Positions 34,601 through 47,863 of a stretch of DNA of 64,000 bases are shown here, piece by piece. The translations under genes were made by a program, and so were the position numbers. This DNA is from Andrena cerasifolii (Eukaryota > Arthropoda > Insecta > Hymenoptera > Andrenidae), in assembly GCF_050908995.1 (NCBI RefSeq), contig NC_135119.1:18877001-18941000 (forward strand), read 5' to 3'. Every line of letters starts with the position of its first letter. Within the stretch, counting starts at the first letter, position 1. The notes beneath the pieces were generated by a model. That model was not told the origin of the DNA. It saw only the letters and a program-made list of their open reading frames with translations, and did no database searches.

Positions 34601-37008
34601 AGTCATTCTATAAACGCAATCCGACCCCAAAAACTATTCAAGTTCGCCGAACTCGAATTCATCTAATTATCAAATCAAGAAGAAAATAGAATTCTTTAAC
34701 GTCAGTGAAAATATCCCAGTGTCGCTGTACAGTTGAGCCAAGATATTCCCCGGGCTGAGAGGCCCGAAGGAGAGGCCTGCATCGCAGAGAGAGCGGAGGC
34801 TGCATTATAATAATGTAACTCGTACAGGAAACGAGCACTGTCTCCGAACGGCAGCCGGTACACTGTTCGCAGCACAGTTTATTATAGCTCAAATTGTTTC
34901 AATTGGTCTTACATGCGGGACCGGCTCTTCAACAAATTCCTCTCCACCAGCCATTGTTCCCTTCATGAGTCACACTTATCTTTCAACTGCCTCCGTTCGA
35001 TGTACCTGACTCGACTTTCACCACGCCCGTTAAGACAACAGAACCGCGTCTTTTCATAACGCTGATAATTCCACGCGCCGTCTATTAACTCCCGATCTTG
35101 GAACCTTTGTCGGCACGTGAACGGTGGCATTGCTCAGATCGAGATTCGATTCGCAGACAACTGAGCGGTCGCGCCGAACATTCCACGAGTCATGACAGAG
35201 AACTTGGAACACCTCTGGGTCTCATGACCCGCTCACGAAAACACAGAAACCCGGGGTGATTTCTAATCGCGGCGGTCTGCTTAGGTTAGATTGCAGCCTG
35301 CCGTGGAACGATAAGTGGGAAATCGATGACGCCAGTGTAATTTTACAGTACGTTTCCGTGTCGCAAGCGCTGTGCCTCAGATTCGATTGACCAACCGGGG
35401 TACCCATCAATCGAGTCTAATATCAACGGGCTCGTGAGCTTGTGATGAGCTTGTCAGAGGTGTGCCCTTGGTCCACGCAATTAATCCGCCACAAATACTT
35501 GATTTTCAAGCAATTTGGCTAGTCTCCTTAACAACCGATCGTGGAATCTTTGATGGAGTTTCTGTTGGAATGTGTACAACGATAGACTGTTCCTAGAGTT
35601 AGAGTGTCAGGGACTTTAAGGACCCGGTAATTTATGAGTTTCCTTTCTTTCGCTACAGGAGACCCAAAAGCGGGGAAAACGGTCTTCTCGACCCCTGCGC
35701 TTCTCAGTCCGAGAAAACCCTCTGAACGGATAACTTGTATCGCGCTAAAGACAGTATTCTTTCTATTACTTTTAGTTTAAGTTTTATACAGTTCTTCTTA
35801 TTATTATTATACTGACGTTCGATTGTGTAACTTTTATTTTCTTGAATAAATAAACATTATATTCTAACAGTATTTCATATTACTACTAGAAAGATGTTCT
35901 CGTCGCGAGCTCCAGAATGAAGCACGAAGCTGCAGGAAACTGAGGTCTGAGTCTCTACAAGCCTCCACTGTTCTCCAGGGAACGAGACGTTTTACAAACC
36001 ACTTCTGCCCATATTTCACACCCCAGCACGTCCAACAATAAATTCCATTCACGACCAACGGGCATTGCCTAACAACCGTATCGCCTATGCAACGGGCTTT
36101 ACGTAAACATTAACCTGTACACCAGCGCGGCGTGCGCGCATCAGCTGCCGATTATGGCAATGACCATACGCGGCCGTCGTGTAATTTAGACGGGGGTAGG
36201 TGGAGGTGCATCCCCCCGTCGAGCTCCTAATAACTCCGGCCGCGTGGGCGTAGTTCGCATCGATACAATGTAACGTAAAAGTCTGGCGAACCGGGCGAGC
36301 ATTATACTTCATTAGATACCAGTTTCGTCACGCTTTCACTCGAACCTTGTCTAACAATGAAATGCTGAATTCAAAATGCATTTCCCCGTGGTGGTAGCGG
36401 GACACACGAATGCAGGGGGAAAGTTAGAGTCGTGACTGGTGGCTTTCCACGATCTACATTGTCATTCACCGGCGAAGCCCGAGAGACATAGTACTACATA
36501 GTAACTAAGGTGCTCTCCTCGACGGTGACCCGGTTGATTAGCAACGTGGATGTAACGATTCTGTCGTGACAGCCTCCCGGACACATCGATTCGAATCGCA
36601 GGGATCTACGCTTGTCTACGCTCGCCGCGGTGCCGCGGAAGAAGTTGGATGATCCCTGGCGCTATCCTAGCGAAACGATCAACTTGGAAGCGTCAAGGAT
36701 ATCTGACCTGTATTTGGTGGAACTAACGACGCTGATTGTCCTCTAATGAGGATCTCCGCTCACGTGAAATCCTTTAGTAACGGTCCTAATCTCGATCTTA
36801 CTGGATCCAGTTTTTAAAGCCAGGTTTCGTTTAAAAATCACCGATGGAGTCATGCGTTAGATGAAAGCAGGTACTTTGCGTATGGATCGCGTTCATAGGT
36901 AAGTACGTACCGTGGAGTATATTCGTAATTCCTATGTCGAAGTCTACACGCCCAAAGGTAACAGCATATTCAAGAACTTCCGAAAAAATTGCGCCTGCTC
37001 GATTCTCA
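34601..37008. other. No gene recognised
   Basis: Mixed unique sequence, CpG-rich around 36060-36680. Only short frames without domains. Confidence 0.4.
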
Positions 37009-37016
37009 CCGCGAAG

Positions 37017-37919
37017 CAGTGTTGCAAACTCAGATTTGTGAAAATCCGTAGAGAAAAGTTCAACATTCCGTAGAATTCCGTGGATCCTCCTTTGAAAAAT
37101 CCGTTGATCTACGGATTTTCTTCGTAAGTGTTAATTATTACATGTATGAAAGAAGCTAATTCCCTTGCCTTCGTGGGAACCGTCCTTTCCCAAATCCTTT
37201 CTAGAAATCTTATATTTCGACCCTCCCCTACCATTCTCAAAAAAATTATTGTCACAACAGAAATTCATAAATTACGAAAAAAGTTCACGCGCAAAAGTTG
37301 TGAAATCGACTTTTACTAATTCCACTTGAGTGCAAGAGATTTCCCCAGAAATAATGTTTCCCCGAAGGTCGTTTTTCGCCAAAGACTTTCGCCCCGACGT
37401 AAATTCGCGGAAAGGAATTAAAAAAGCTCACATGCAAAGATTCTGAAATCAACTTTGCCAATTCCTATTGTACTCGTTCAAAATGCAGGGTAGTAGAACT
37501 AGAAAATAAAAATAATTCCAGCGATTAAGTGTGACGAAAAGCTCTTGTGGCGAAGTGGAATTTAGCGACCCGCAGTAAATCGGCAGTTTGGGTCGCAAAA
37601 TCAATGGCAACAGATGTCGCTATTAGTCGTTACAAAAAAGTGATTCCTTTGCTGATTATGGGTTACTAACTCGTGAAAAAGGTGAGAAATCCGTGGATTA
37701 CAGTTTACAATCCGTAGATCCGTAGATAAAGTAAAAAATCCGTAGATCTACGGAAAAGTCCGTAGATAAAGTAAAAAATCCGTAGATAAAGTAAAAAATC
37801 CGTAGATCCACGGAAAAGTCCGTAGATAAAGTAAAAAATCCGTAGATCTACGGAAAAGTCCGTAGATAAAGTAAAAAATCCGTAGATCTACGGAAAAATC
37901 CGTAGGGTTGCTAACAGAG
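37017..37919. mobile_element. hAT-type element with CCGTAGATC repeats
   Basis: Starts CAGTGTTGCAAAC and ends GGTTGCTAACAGAG, flanked by identical CCGCGAAG (37009-37016 and 37920-37927). Both subterminal regions are filled with copies of ATCCGTAGATCTACGGA. The middle (37130-37620) is AT-rich and non-coding. Confidence 0.9.
37690..37900. repeat. 40-bp tandem repeat containing a palindrome
   Basis: About four to five units of CCGTAGATAAAGTAAAAAAT plus CCGTAGATCTACGGAAAAGT. Each unit contains the 14-base palindrome CCGTAGATCTACGG, so the array offers many identical, evenly spaced two-fold sites. The minus frame 37748-37948 is a repeat artefact. Confidence 0.9.
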
Positions 37920-37927
37920 CCGCGAAG

Positions 37928-40616
37928 CCAACCGATTTCCTCGTGCAACCTCCACGACAGTGGACTCGAGTCCGTTCCTTCCTGTGCCCCAGGGCTGGCG
38001 GAGCCTGTTTAAAATCGGAAAGGTCGATTGGTCTTCGAACTTTTCGCCGTTGCAACACAATAGATTATCGTGCTACGAACAATGCTCGCAGCACGCGACC
38101 ACTCTCCCAGCATCGGACGAGGATAGGAACTCCGAACCGAGTAGCTCTCGACTACCGTCGCTGTCGATGCTTGGCGATTATTTTAACGCGATATTGTATA
38201 ACCTGCCCATTATTCCTGGTAGCTTCAGCCTGGTAGTTCATAGCCAATGATCAACGACGTCGCGGCGAATTCAATTAAACCCTGACCTACAGCCCCCTTC
38301 GTTCCAATGGATGACAGATTCCGCGTAAAAATGAGTAAAGCCTCCGATTTCCAGAAGCGAATCATCGGCGCAGTATGCGGCGAAGAAGGACAATTAACTT
38401 TTGATTGATCTGTCTAGAAGCCAGCTAGCTGCGAGCCAATTGAATGGTGGAAGAGTTGGAGGATACCTCTGGGAACGGCTCACCGAACGCTCATCAAATA
38501 CCTCTGCGCTCGATCGGTTTGCTCATTTCGCTTTCAATTTCACCCTCGTTACGCGCTGCTGTGAGAAAGTTGTACGTACCGACATCTCGAGACACGTGTC
38601 TAACAATAAGAGGTCAGCGGTTTTTGGGACACCGAGATGCAGCTTTACAGGATTCACTGCTGAGGATGTTTTGTCCTTTTTCTTTTTGTGCATCATAGGG
38701 GACTGTTCGTTGCGAATAGTGAATTATTATAATACATTGTGATAATAAGAGTTGGTGATATATTATGTAAAATGATCGAAGTGGACTCTATCACTGGGAG
38801 AAGCACGTTTATCTTTCTGGGTGATCAGCATCTGCCCCCAAGGTACTGATTGCATCCCATGCTACGGATGTCTGAAATGCCGTTATTTTTGAGGAATATC
38901 TTGAGAAAAGGTCAATGAATCGAAGGACCTACATTTGCGAGCAAACGAGGGTCAACGCTTCTCGGGTTCAGTTATTGCAACGAACTTTTAATTTAATAAC
39001 CTTGTACCGACTGCCAGGCACTTCTAATGTGGCTCGTATTCCACTTATTGGAATATATAAGAGAAATAAAATTGAAAACAGTGTTCTTTTTACTCTGAAT
39101 AATAAGAGATGACAGAATAATCTGATCTTTACTTCTTAAGCTACGTTATCCTTTCATTCGCTGATTCAATCTACCCGAGCCTCGAGCTTATTATCGATAG
39201 AAATAACACTCTAAGACCTAGGAGACTAGAAATTCAGCAGAGGTGTAAAAACTTAATATCCCCTGTTACAGATTTCGTGGCGACTTAATTCACGCTGCGG
39301 CGCGCGAAATTTATAGCAAGAAGTTAATCTCGTTTGGAAAGTGGTGGGATAGCTGGGATATTAAGCGATCAGGGTTTTTCTGGAGGCGCGGCAGATCGTT
39401 ACGGGACACAAGAGATATCGGTCTAACGTTGGGCACAGCCGCGAATTTCACCGGTGTAAAATATAGCGGGACGAGAAATTTGCATAATAATGTGTATGAA
39501 AAGGCAGGGTGATCAATTAGACCACGTGACGCGACGCGTCTATTAATTACGAACCGCGCTGAATGCGAAACGTCTCGCGGTGAAATTGCGTGCGCGCTAC
39601 GAAAATCGTTCGCGGTCGCAGCTACGATTCTAAACGTGCCCGTACGCGGGCGTAAATCAAGAAACCGACATTCCATGCTCGTACCAGCGAGACCAGCAAA
39701 AATTTCTGCCGCTGCCTGGCGAAAATGTAACGCGATGGATATCTGGCTGCAGAAGAACAGGGGGCTTGAATAATCTCGACACCGCGAAAGTAGAGTCTTT
39801 TCATTCGAATGCTTCGTACGATATCTAAGACGACACCTTGATGGATGAAGCACACCCAAGGAGTTCAAGAAAGCACGAAAATATACGCTTTCGTTAATTA
39901 AACGTTACTTTCATTCCTCAAGCCCTCCGTCTTTCACACCAAGTGTGTCCTGAATCGTCGATTACTTCGCATAGTAGTTATCATCAAATCGTTCTGGTAC
40001 GATTACGACCCACGAATATCAATTTCACGATCCGTTCGACCGCGTAACAGCGAAACAGACAAACCACATAAGCAGTTGCTCTTTTAGATTTTCCCTGCGC
40101 CGTGGCGTAAGGATTCGAATCAAGATTCAACGAATTATTTCGTCGTTAGGATCTCTGAGCAGTCCACACACGGCGTAACACCTGTCTGTCGAAAGAAATT
40201 TTGCCACGACTTTCACTCCCTTATCTGGCCTTCACCCTTGGGCAGCGGATGGCTAGGCCGCGCCATTGGATTCAGGGTCTGATAGTTTAATCTATAATTT
40301 TATTGACATACACATCACACGTGTTACACCGAGGTAATTTTGTATAGGTGTGTAGCGGAGTGTTCCAGGTAGAGAAGGAACGAACCATGGCAAATGCCAG
40401 AAAACAATAAAACACAGTCGCTTTGCAGCTGGGGGCGTTTCCCTTCGGCGTCCGACCAGGAAACCTTCTTACCCTCTCTATTTCGGTACTTTTGCATTAA
40501 TGCCTAGCCACGTTTTCGGCGGAAGAAAACGCTTTGGAAGGATACGGTAGCGACGAGACACGAGTCAGTATCTACGCTTCGGGGCTGCCTATTTTGTACC
40601 GCCGAGTACCGTCAAG
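37928..40616. other. No gene recognised
   Basis: CpG-rich at 37930-38260, 38400-38660 and 39290-39740. A 185-codon minus frame (39311-39868) and overlapping plus frames show no domain. I treat these as chance frames. Confidence 0.35.
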
Positions 40617-41098
40617 TCCCTGATCAGAACCCAATTCCTGATCAGTTTAGGAAAATAAACCAAATAATAAGCTTATTATGATACAAACTTATTCTAACAA
40701 ATTGCTAAATAATTATGAAGTAGTTTGAAATTTATACGCAAAATTTGGTAGCTCATAGTAAAACGTGTAAATTTTATAATTTAACTTTGAAAGTGAAGAA
40801 TGCAAAGAGAGCAGTTTCGAATCACCTTTACACGTTTTACTATGAGCTACCAAATTATGCGTATAAATTTCAAAATACTTTATAATTATTTAGTAATTTT
40901 ATAATTTAACTTTGAAAGTGAAGAATGCAAAGGAAGCATTTTATAATTATTATTATTACATGTGCACTTTTTTAAATACCAAATTAAAGATAAAACATAG
41001 ATTTACTGAAATAACAAAAAATCTTTTGAATTTGGTAAAGTTTTTCCTTTACACGTTTCAAAACCCGCGGAGTTACTCTTAAGTGATCAGGAACTGTG
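40617..41098. mobile_element. Inverted-repeat element with duplicated internal block
   Basis: CCTGATCAGAACC near the left and GTGATCAGGAACTG near the right face each other. Inside, GGTAGCTCATAGTAAAACGTG and its inverse form a palindrome, and the block TTTATAATTTAACTTTGAAA occurs twice (about 40775 and 40897). Boundaries approximate. Confidence 0.5.
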
Positions 41099-42913
41099 TC
41101 CTCGACGGTATTCAGCGAAAATATATTGAATTGTTCCACAAATTAACAACACCATTATTTCACTCCGCCTGATCGCCTCAGATACCCAATGCCTCGTATA
41201 ATAATTATAATTGTACAATTTTGTATACCAAGGACTAATCCCGTTTAAATAAGTAATAATAATTAAACTAAGTTCGTATACTATTAGCTGCGTGTACACA
41301 GTGTCGAGATAATTTATCTGCACCAACTTGCGCCGGTCTCTTCTACCTAGTTTAATGCTTGCCCTGGGTCAAAATAGACCCTGCATTCGTCTAGCGAGGG
41401 TTAGAGCCATCTATAGAGCGTCGAGATAAGAAGACGGACCCGTTTGGCGGTGGGACTTTGTGAGTCGGTGTATAAACGAAGTATAAAAAGAACCGCGAAG
41501 GGTTAATTAAACGCGTGCGTGCATGACGTACGCGTTAAAACAGGTTAAATCGGTGAGCGGGCACGTTTCGGTGATAGTGACCCAGTAGCTGGGAGCGACG
41601 CAGCAACGATTCTGTTGCTTTCAAGGTAGCGGTACCCAACGACGGATCCTTCACCCTGCGGACACTTCGCTGCTTCCCGGTAAACAATTAGACGTGGCTT
41701 GCTCCAGATGTAGCAACTACCGTTGTTCGTAACGCGTCCTGATCGTCTCCTGTAGCCAGCAGAAATTCGAGTACGTTCTTCTAGGCTGGCGCGTACGAAA
41801 CCCCATTTTTCTGCGGTCTGAAATTCCTTGGCCGTGTGACATTTAGGTACCGCGCAGCTTTCATGCTCGATAAACATTCGATATTGAATATCCTGGGTAG
41901 CGAAACTGTCCACCTGGGAACTTCCTCTTGATGGTAATTGCTCTTCAATTTGCATATGGGTCTGAGACAATTTTCTACATTTTTGATAGGAGGTTCTGAT
42001 TACAATTTTGATATCCTTGTGATGTCGTTTAAATGTTGTGGTTAAAGAAACTCTTGCAAGTTGAGGAATTTTGTGGAGGTTCCAGAAGATCGATTCGAAA
42101 GTGGCTGGAAAATCATGTTGATCTGTACTTAATAATAATGATAGCCTCTAAAAATCTAGCAACTTCCCTGCTCCAGTTTGGAGCTACAGAAATAGGGTCA
42201 GTGGATATTTCTCAACGAAGTGGTCGAATAGTTATAAGTGACGCGAAAGCATCGATAGAAAAAGTAATAGAACTTTCGCTTTTAGATTGGCTGTATTTAG
42301 GAAGAAAGTAATCGAAGATCTTTGACTGCGTCTTAAAGCATCGCCAGAAGTACAGCCCAATGTCGCAATCCATTTTTCTGTTCGAAGTTTCGTATCAGTT
42401 TCAGAGTAAAAGAAATACAAATAACTCGAAGGCACGTATCACACGATTGTATATCGACGGAATGAGTATCACATGGAAATTCAATCCCTTGGATTGCAGG
42501 GCGACTCCACTGATGCATCAACGCTACCTAACATTCTAGTTGCATAGCGAAGTAAATAATCCTATCGACTTGCAGCGTGTCAATAACTTGCTAGGTTCTA
42601 TGATTTTTGTTATATGCGTCCCTTCAGCTGAACCAACTCAAGCAGAATGGTACTGGGAATAATTATCAACGATGCTTGCGCGCCCCTTCTTATATTGGCG
42701 CATTAAGAAACGTAATTAAGTCTTCGTGACTAGTGTTGAGAGGAATGCCCCTTGATTCGAGCAAAATGATCACTTTGTTTCTTAAGGGTTACTTTCTGTG
42801 TAATACACTTCTTTACGTCTTTAATAGCAGCACTGCGGTATTTTTTACTTTGACTTCAATTCGGTTAATAAGTTTCATTACGATATTAACAATCACAGTG
42901 TATCACGATGTAT
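41099..42913. other. No gene recognised
   Basis: Near 41349-41400, TTAATGCTTGCCCTGGGTCA and GACCCTGCATTCGTCTAGCG resemble the end of the element at 57785. A 141-codon minus frame at 41545-41970 (MSQTHMQIEEQLPSRGSSQV start) has balanced composition but no recognised domain. Confidence 0.35.
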
Positions 42914-42917
42914 TTAA

Positions 42918-43197
42918 CCCTTAACTGGTATCTTGGGGTCGCTCATGACCCCAGGCACGCAAAGTTCGCTGCAAAATTTTTGGTTGTCTAAGCTTGTAAA
43001 CTGTTTTTCTAATTAATTTTATAAGAATAGTTTAACTTTCTAGGTTTCTATTATTTTATACATTGCCTAAGAACAAAATATTCATAGAGGTTGATCTAGG
43101 GTCGACTTTACAAATTTCTGTGTCCTTTTTTATTCGGGGTCTGCCACGACCCCAGTGTACCAGCCACGTTTGCCAAAAACAGTATACCAGTTAAGGG
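42918..43197. mobile_element. TTAA-flanked MITE
   Basis: TTAA (42914-42917), then CCCTTAACTGGTAT; ATACCAGTTAAGGG, then TTAA (43198-43201). Internal GGGGTCGCTCATGACCCC and GGGGTCTGCCACGACCCC are each short palindromes. Non-coding. Confidence 0.85.
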
Positions 43198-43201
43198 TTA
43201 A

Positions 43202-44168
43202 TATCAATTCAAAACAATTGTGGAGATGCAGCTATTATGTATACAAATGTCTTTCACAGTCTTGCTTTTAAAAAATGTTGAACCTGCGGCAGGTAATCGT
43301 TCACCAAGCTCGAGTAATTAAACGTAAGCGACGAACTTGACTGACATGAGAACCTATAAATAACGAAGCGTTTTCACGATACTTGATTTATACACGGGCA
43401 AATGAATAAAATTGATGAATATACCTGTTCCACGCGATCCTTCAGAAACAAATACTTACCCCCGCGCAAAACGATTTACGGTGTGGATAGAACGATTTAT
43501 GATGCGCAGTTCCATTGCCCATAGTAATAACGACACTTTCACGTCGTTCGAATGCAAACGATCGTATAATCGAGAGTTTGATAAAACGAAGACCATTCCC
43601 GTTGCGCGTTGCATAAACCTTTCAACGACGTGTGCAAATAATAATGTAATATTGGTTCTTCGATACGATAGCCACGGTAATTTATATGACGCGCGGGGAA
43701 AGGTTAAAAGATCGCTATCGAGAAATTTCATTCTACACAAGTAGGTAATCGCCGATCCATTCCGTCGACGTAAAAGAAAGTAAAAGTTTGTGAATAAGGA
43801 GCTCGTGGAGATTCAATAATTCAAACGTTAATTTCAGTTTTGCTAACAAAAACAAATGAAACACTGTACAAACACCTCGAGATCATTAAAAAAAACGGAA
43901 GTAAAACGTTTTTTTTCTTCATAGTTAATACCTTAATTATAAAGGAAGTGAAATGGAAGCAGTATTGCAATTATGACCCAAGCGAGCTTGCTTGCGAGAA
44001 AATTTATGCGAAGAACGTTCGCTGATGTGTGCAGATATGGGGATAATATAAATAATCGTGCAAATGGCTCGCGATACAGGAAACGAATAATAACCCGGAT
44101 ACTTTGAAGGTATTCGAGTTGCTGCTATTGTAATTTAAAAATTGAAAAACTCGAAATAAGATCAAAAC
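43202..44168. other. No gene recognised
   Basis: AT-rich unique sequence with two overlapping frames (43412-43744 plus, 43456-43740 minus) that lack domains. Confidence 0.4.
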
Positions 44169-44453
44169 CAGTAGAGCGTCGATATTATCCGAACCTCGAT
44201 TAACCGAACCAGTGCTGCATCATCGCTATCCCCACCACTTCTTCGAATCAGTGCAGCGGTACCGATTGATTGATTGATCGACTTTTGCGTAATATAAATT
44301 AACGCAGTAGTAGTCCTGTATTTAACAAGTAATTTTAGGTGTAATTCCTATAATTACAAACTGTGTAAAGTACACGCATGCTTCATTATCCGAACAATTC
44401 GAATTTCCGAACCACCTCGGTCCCAAGCAGCTCGGATAATTGACGCTCTACTG
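44169..44453. mobile_element. pogo/Tigger-type MITE
   Basis: Ends CAGTAGAGCGTCGATATTATCC and GGATAATTGACGCTCTACTG, which resemble the CAGT...TCGATTATCCGA termini of pogo-like elements. TA follows the right end (44454-44455); the left flank has decayed. Confidence 0.75.
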
Positions 44454-44455
44454 TA

Positions 44456-45230
44456 TTAATGTGCGTTCCCTATGTTGCACAGTGCCCCATCATCTACAAC
44501 ATTTGCGCCGTCCGATTGATCGTTAATGTCAACCCTGCATTAGTTCCCAATGAAACGTCCATTATGTACAAATATCAATGAGTGGCCTGCAACATATGTT
44601 CCACGAGGGACATTCTTCTTCGTTGTCAAAGAAGGGTCAGATGCTGCGTATGTTGAATGAGCGGCACAAGTATCGCCATCAATCTTCATTAGCGCATTGG
44701 AGATTCTATAGATCGAACAACGGTAATACGACCGACGTGCAACGATACAGGACGCAATATAAATTACGGGTTCCCGTGCATATATCATTATTGTGCCCTT
44801 GCCGTTGCTTTCTTTCCGACGTTGTTACTATCAGCAATTCCGTTCTGCTTGTGAGGTCTTATTACTGGCTTTCCTTTTATTTTCTATTGAATCTGAGGAA
44901 CTGTGCTCACGAGAAATTAATCACCTTCACTTCGGATTTAATACTAGGGCACCGCACAGTTTTGATAGATGCAACGATAGATGCAGTGATAAGTGTATGA
45001 ATGAATGGCGAGTGGGGAAACTGACGGGCCTGGCTTCGATCCTCGGATAACACTCGAAAAATCTACTATTTACTATAGAGTCACTGAATAATACATTACA
45101 AGACGTTTAGCAAGCAGTAAAGTGAAAGATGATGGAAATCGTCGAGATGGTAAGCTCTCGATAAGTTAATTACTAGGCTGTCGAATAAATTCTTTTTAAA
45201 ATTCATTCAGAAAGCTTGAATTACCAAGCA
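44456..45230. other. No gene recognised
   Basis: Overlapping frames between 44540 and 45050 on both strands lack domains. Confidence 0.35.
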
Positions 45231-45608
45231 GAATTAGGCCTTGTTATGCAGAAACCTACCAACCCTCGGAAGAACAAAAAATTAGTTAAACGCAGTACCT
45301 ACGATTCCCATAATTCTGTGATCTTTATTTTGCAAAAAAATCCCCAAGCCATAGAACAACTCTTACATTAAACAATTATTAAACTACCAATCCATAGTTC
45401 CATTTTAGGCTTGAAAAACGAAAGCTACTGAAAATTAAAAATAATATTAATTATACTACTCACTATTGAATAACCGATTAAAAAACACTGTAAAACGATA
45501 ACAAGAAATAAAATATACTCAATGGAAATAAAGCTACTTTTCTTTAACAGTTAATATATTCAAATTAAATTTACTACTTGGTAGCTTTCTGCATAACTAG
45601 GCCCAATT
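45231..45608. repeat. Possible inverted-repeat element
   Basis: AATTAGGCCTTGTTATGCAG on the left and CTGCATAACTAGGCCCAATT on the right are inverse with few mismatches. The interior is AT-rich. No duplication was identified. Confidence 0.5.
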
Positions 45609-47863
45609 GATATTGCTGCTGGCATATTAATGGGAAATTGAAGTTGTGGAGTTTGTTCGTGAATGATGAAACATTCCAAAAATGAAGTGAGATGGACGTT
45701 ACCTTATTACTCAATCCATCATACTATTTATCACTTATGGATTACTGTTAAATTTAAGTCAATATTTACGTCACCTTCGCCTTCTGACAAAGAAACTCGT
45801 CTGATGATTTAAAAGTTAGACTGGATCTGTGTATGGAGCCCTTTAACAGCTTTCACTGAAGCACCACGGGAAGATCATTGCGCAACCAACAACTCCACGT
45901 CGTCGAGGCACGTTTTAACCTTCACTGTTTCTTTTTTATACACACGAGAATTGGGATCAATTTATAGAATGACCATAAAGCCCACGACGCTCGAAACGGC
46001 GAACGTGGCCGAGTTTTAGAATACCCGGCCGATCCCACGGAATTTGCTTAAAACAAACACGCGTGCCACATGTTAGAGAGTCTTGTTAGAGAGCAACGAA
46101 CTAGACATAAACAAATTTATTCGCGCCAGCTTAGAGAGCTAAATTTACATTTATTCGGTCAGAGCTTCCGCTTGTTTTTATCGATCGTCGATTTAACGCT
46201 GGAACGATGTTGAAATTCCAAAACAGTCGAATATGAAAGTGGCGTTAATTAAAAGATTTAGATCACCGGCACTCCGATTTGTAGCAACTGATTTACTCCG
46301 AAACTATTTTTAACGCGTTTGCTCGCGTTAAAAGGTGATCAGCGAGCAACGGTACCAACAAAAAAAAGTTACTACCAAGTCTAGCGACCATTTTAAGATA
46401 GTAGATTCAGTAAACAAAATTGAGTCATAATATTCGCGTATGATAATGTACTCTTACATGATTAGGTAAAGTCTATTCGTCGATTACTCAATCAGGTGCA
46501 ATTTGCATGTTATTTGCAATTAGAAATTGAATGAATAATTTGATCCGATGGATGGCGCCAGGTATATAAACAGCATTGCGAATAACAAGATTACATGCGG
46601 TGTAATCATTTTAATAGACCGCTGCACGTAACAAGTACGCTGGAAAGTTTAGAAAAACAGTTCGATACATGGATACATTATGGAATCGTCGTTCAATAAA
46701 ATGATAAATTACCAAACATGAAATATCGTGTCATTAATATATTACTCTACTTAATCAGCCATTAATTACGTGTGGCTCTCGGTACCTCCTCTAAGAAGGA
46801 CTTACGTCTTACTTCGAATTCGCTACGCACTGTGAGCTTGTCCATTCGGCGATGTAGTAAAAAAAATCCTACAATGTTCTGTGCAAATACAATTAGAAAT
46901 TATTCCCAAATTTTGGAGCACCAAGAATAACTAGCTTTCAATCTGTAAAACGAATAGTACAGGAAGAAGTCGAAGCCAAGTGTACTTAAGATGATCTCCA
47001 TGTTATACCACACAATACTATAGTCATGCATATGATTGTAAAGCCCTGTACGTATCATATTTTGTGCTGAGATGCGATTGAGGAGGGAGAAAAGGAGAGA
47101 AAGAAGATGACAGAGGACTGGGTAGAAAGATACAGAACCAACACGAACGAGTCGGGTTCTCGACGCCCACCTGATCGCACAGCAAGGAGTGGAAAGACAA
47201 TCGTGCTGAAACTGAACGCGTGCTGTATCGTCTGGTCTCAACGAAAGTGTAACTCACTCTGCTATCTTCGACTAGCGTTGCACCATTGCAAAAAGGGAAC
47301 CGCGACGAGAATCACCAGGTACTAATGCACGATCATTTAAAAGTTACACCCACTTTAGATGGGAGTATCGTTCAGTTTCTTGAATTGCTTTGATAGATCT
47401 GTACCAGTTACGTATATTCCAAGCATGCTAAACGTAATTATTTACTATTGCCGGCGTTCATCCTGTACGTCTGTTAAACTGTCAGCTGTCGGCCGTTTCC
47501 GTTAACAATAAAGAGACATATCCGGCTTTGTAAACGGAAAGCATATATTTGTAGTATCGATTCGTATTCGACTTTTTTCTTTCAGAGTTTACTTGCGCGC
47601 CTTCCTTTCCTCCTATTGTAGATTTTCTCCTCTTTTACGTAATTTCATTTGTAACTGAATATCGCAATTAACACCTATGTAATTGTTTATTTTCAATTCG
47701 GCAAACGTTTACTAAATATATCGAATGAGAAAAATCTGAACTTGATTTTGAAAACATCTTTGCTTTGAGAAGTATTAGAATTTAAGTAACTACTATAAAT
47801 GTATTGCTTAGCATCAAGTAAGTTTTCCAGCTACTATAGACAATTATTTTTTGTGCCACTCAC
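45609..47863. other. No gene recognised; probably intron or 3' flank of the spectrin-repeat gene
   Basis: AT-rich, with no convincing minus-strand exon to continue the gene from 47864. TATATAAAC occurs near 46563. Confidence 0.35.

Noticed and set aside
37748..37948. Frame with repeated FLLYLRTFPWIYGF-like peptides
   Set aside because: Artefact of the 40-bp tandem repeat in the hAT element.
39311..39868. 185-codon minus-strand frame
   Set aside because: No domain, no splice or promoter context, in a CpG-rich patch where stop codons are rare; an overlapping minus frame is also open.
41545..41970. 141-codon minus-strand frame with balanced composition
   Set aside because: No recognised domain, promoter or splice signals; kept only as a note in the region entry.
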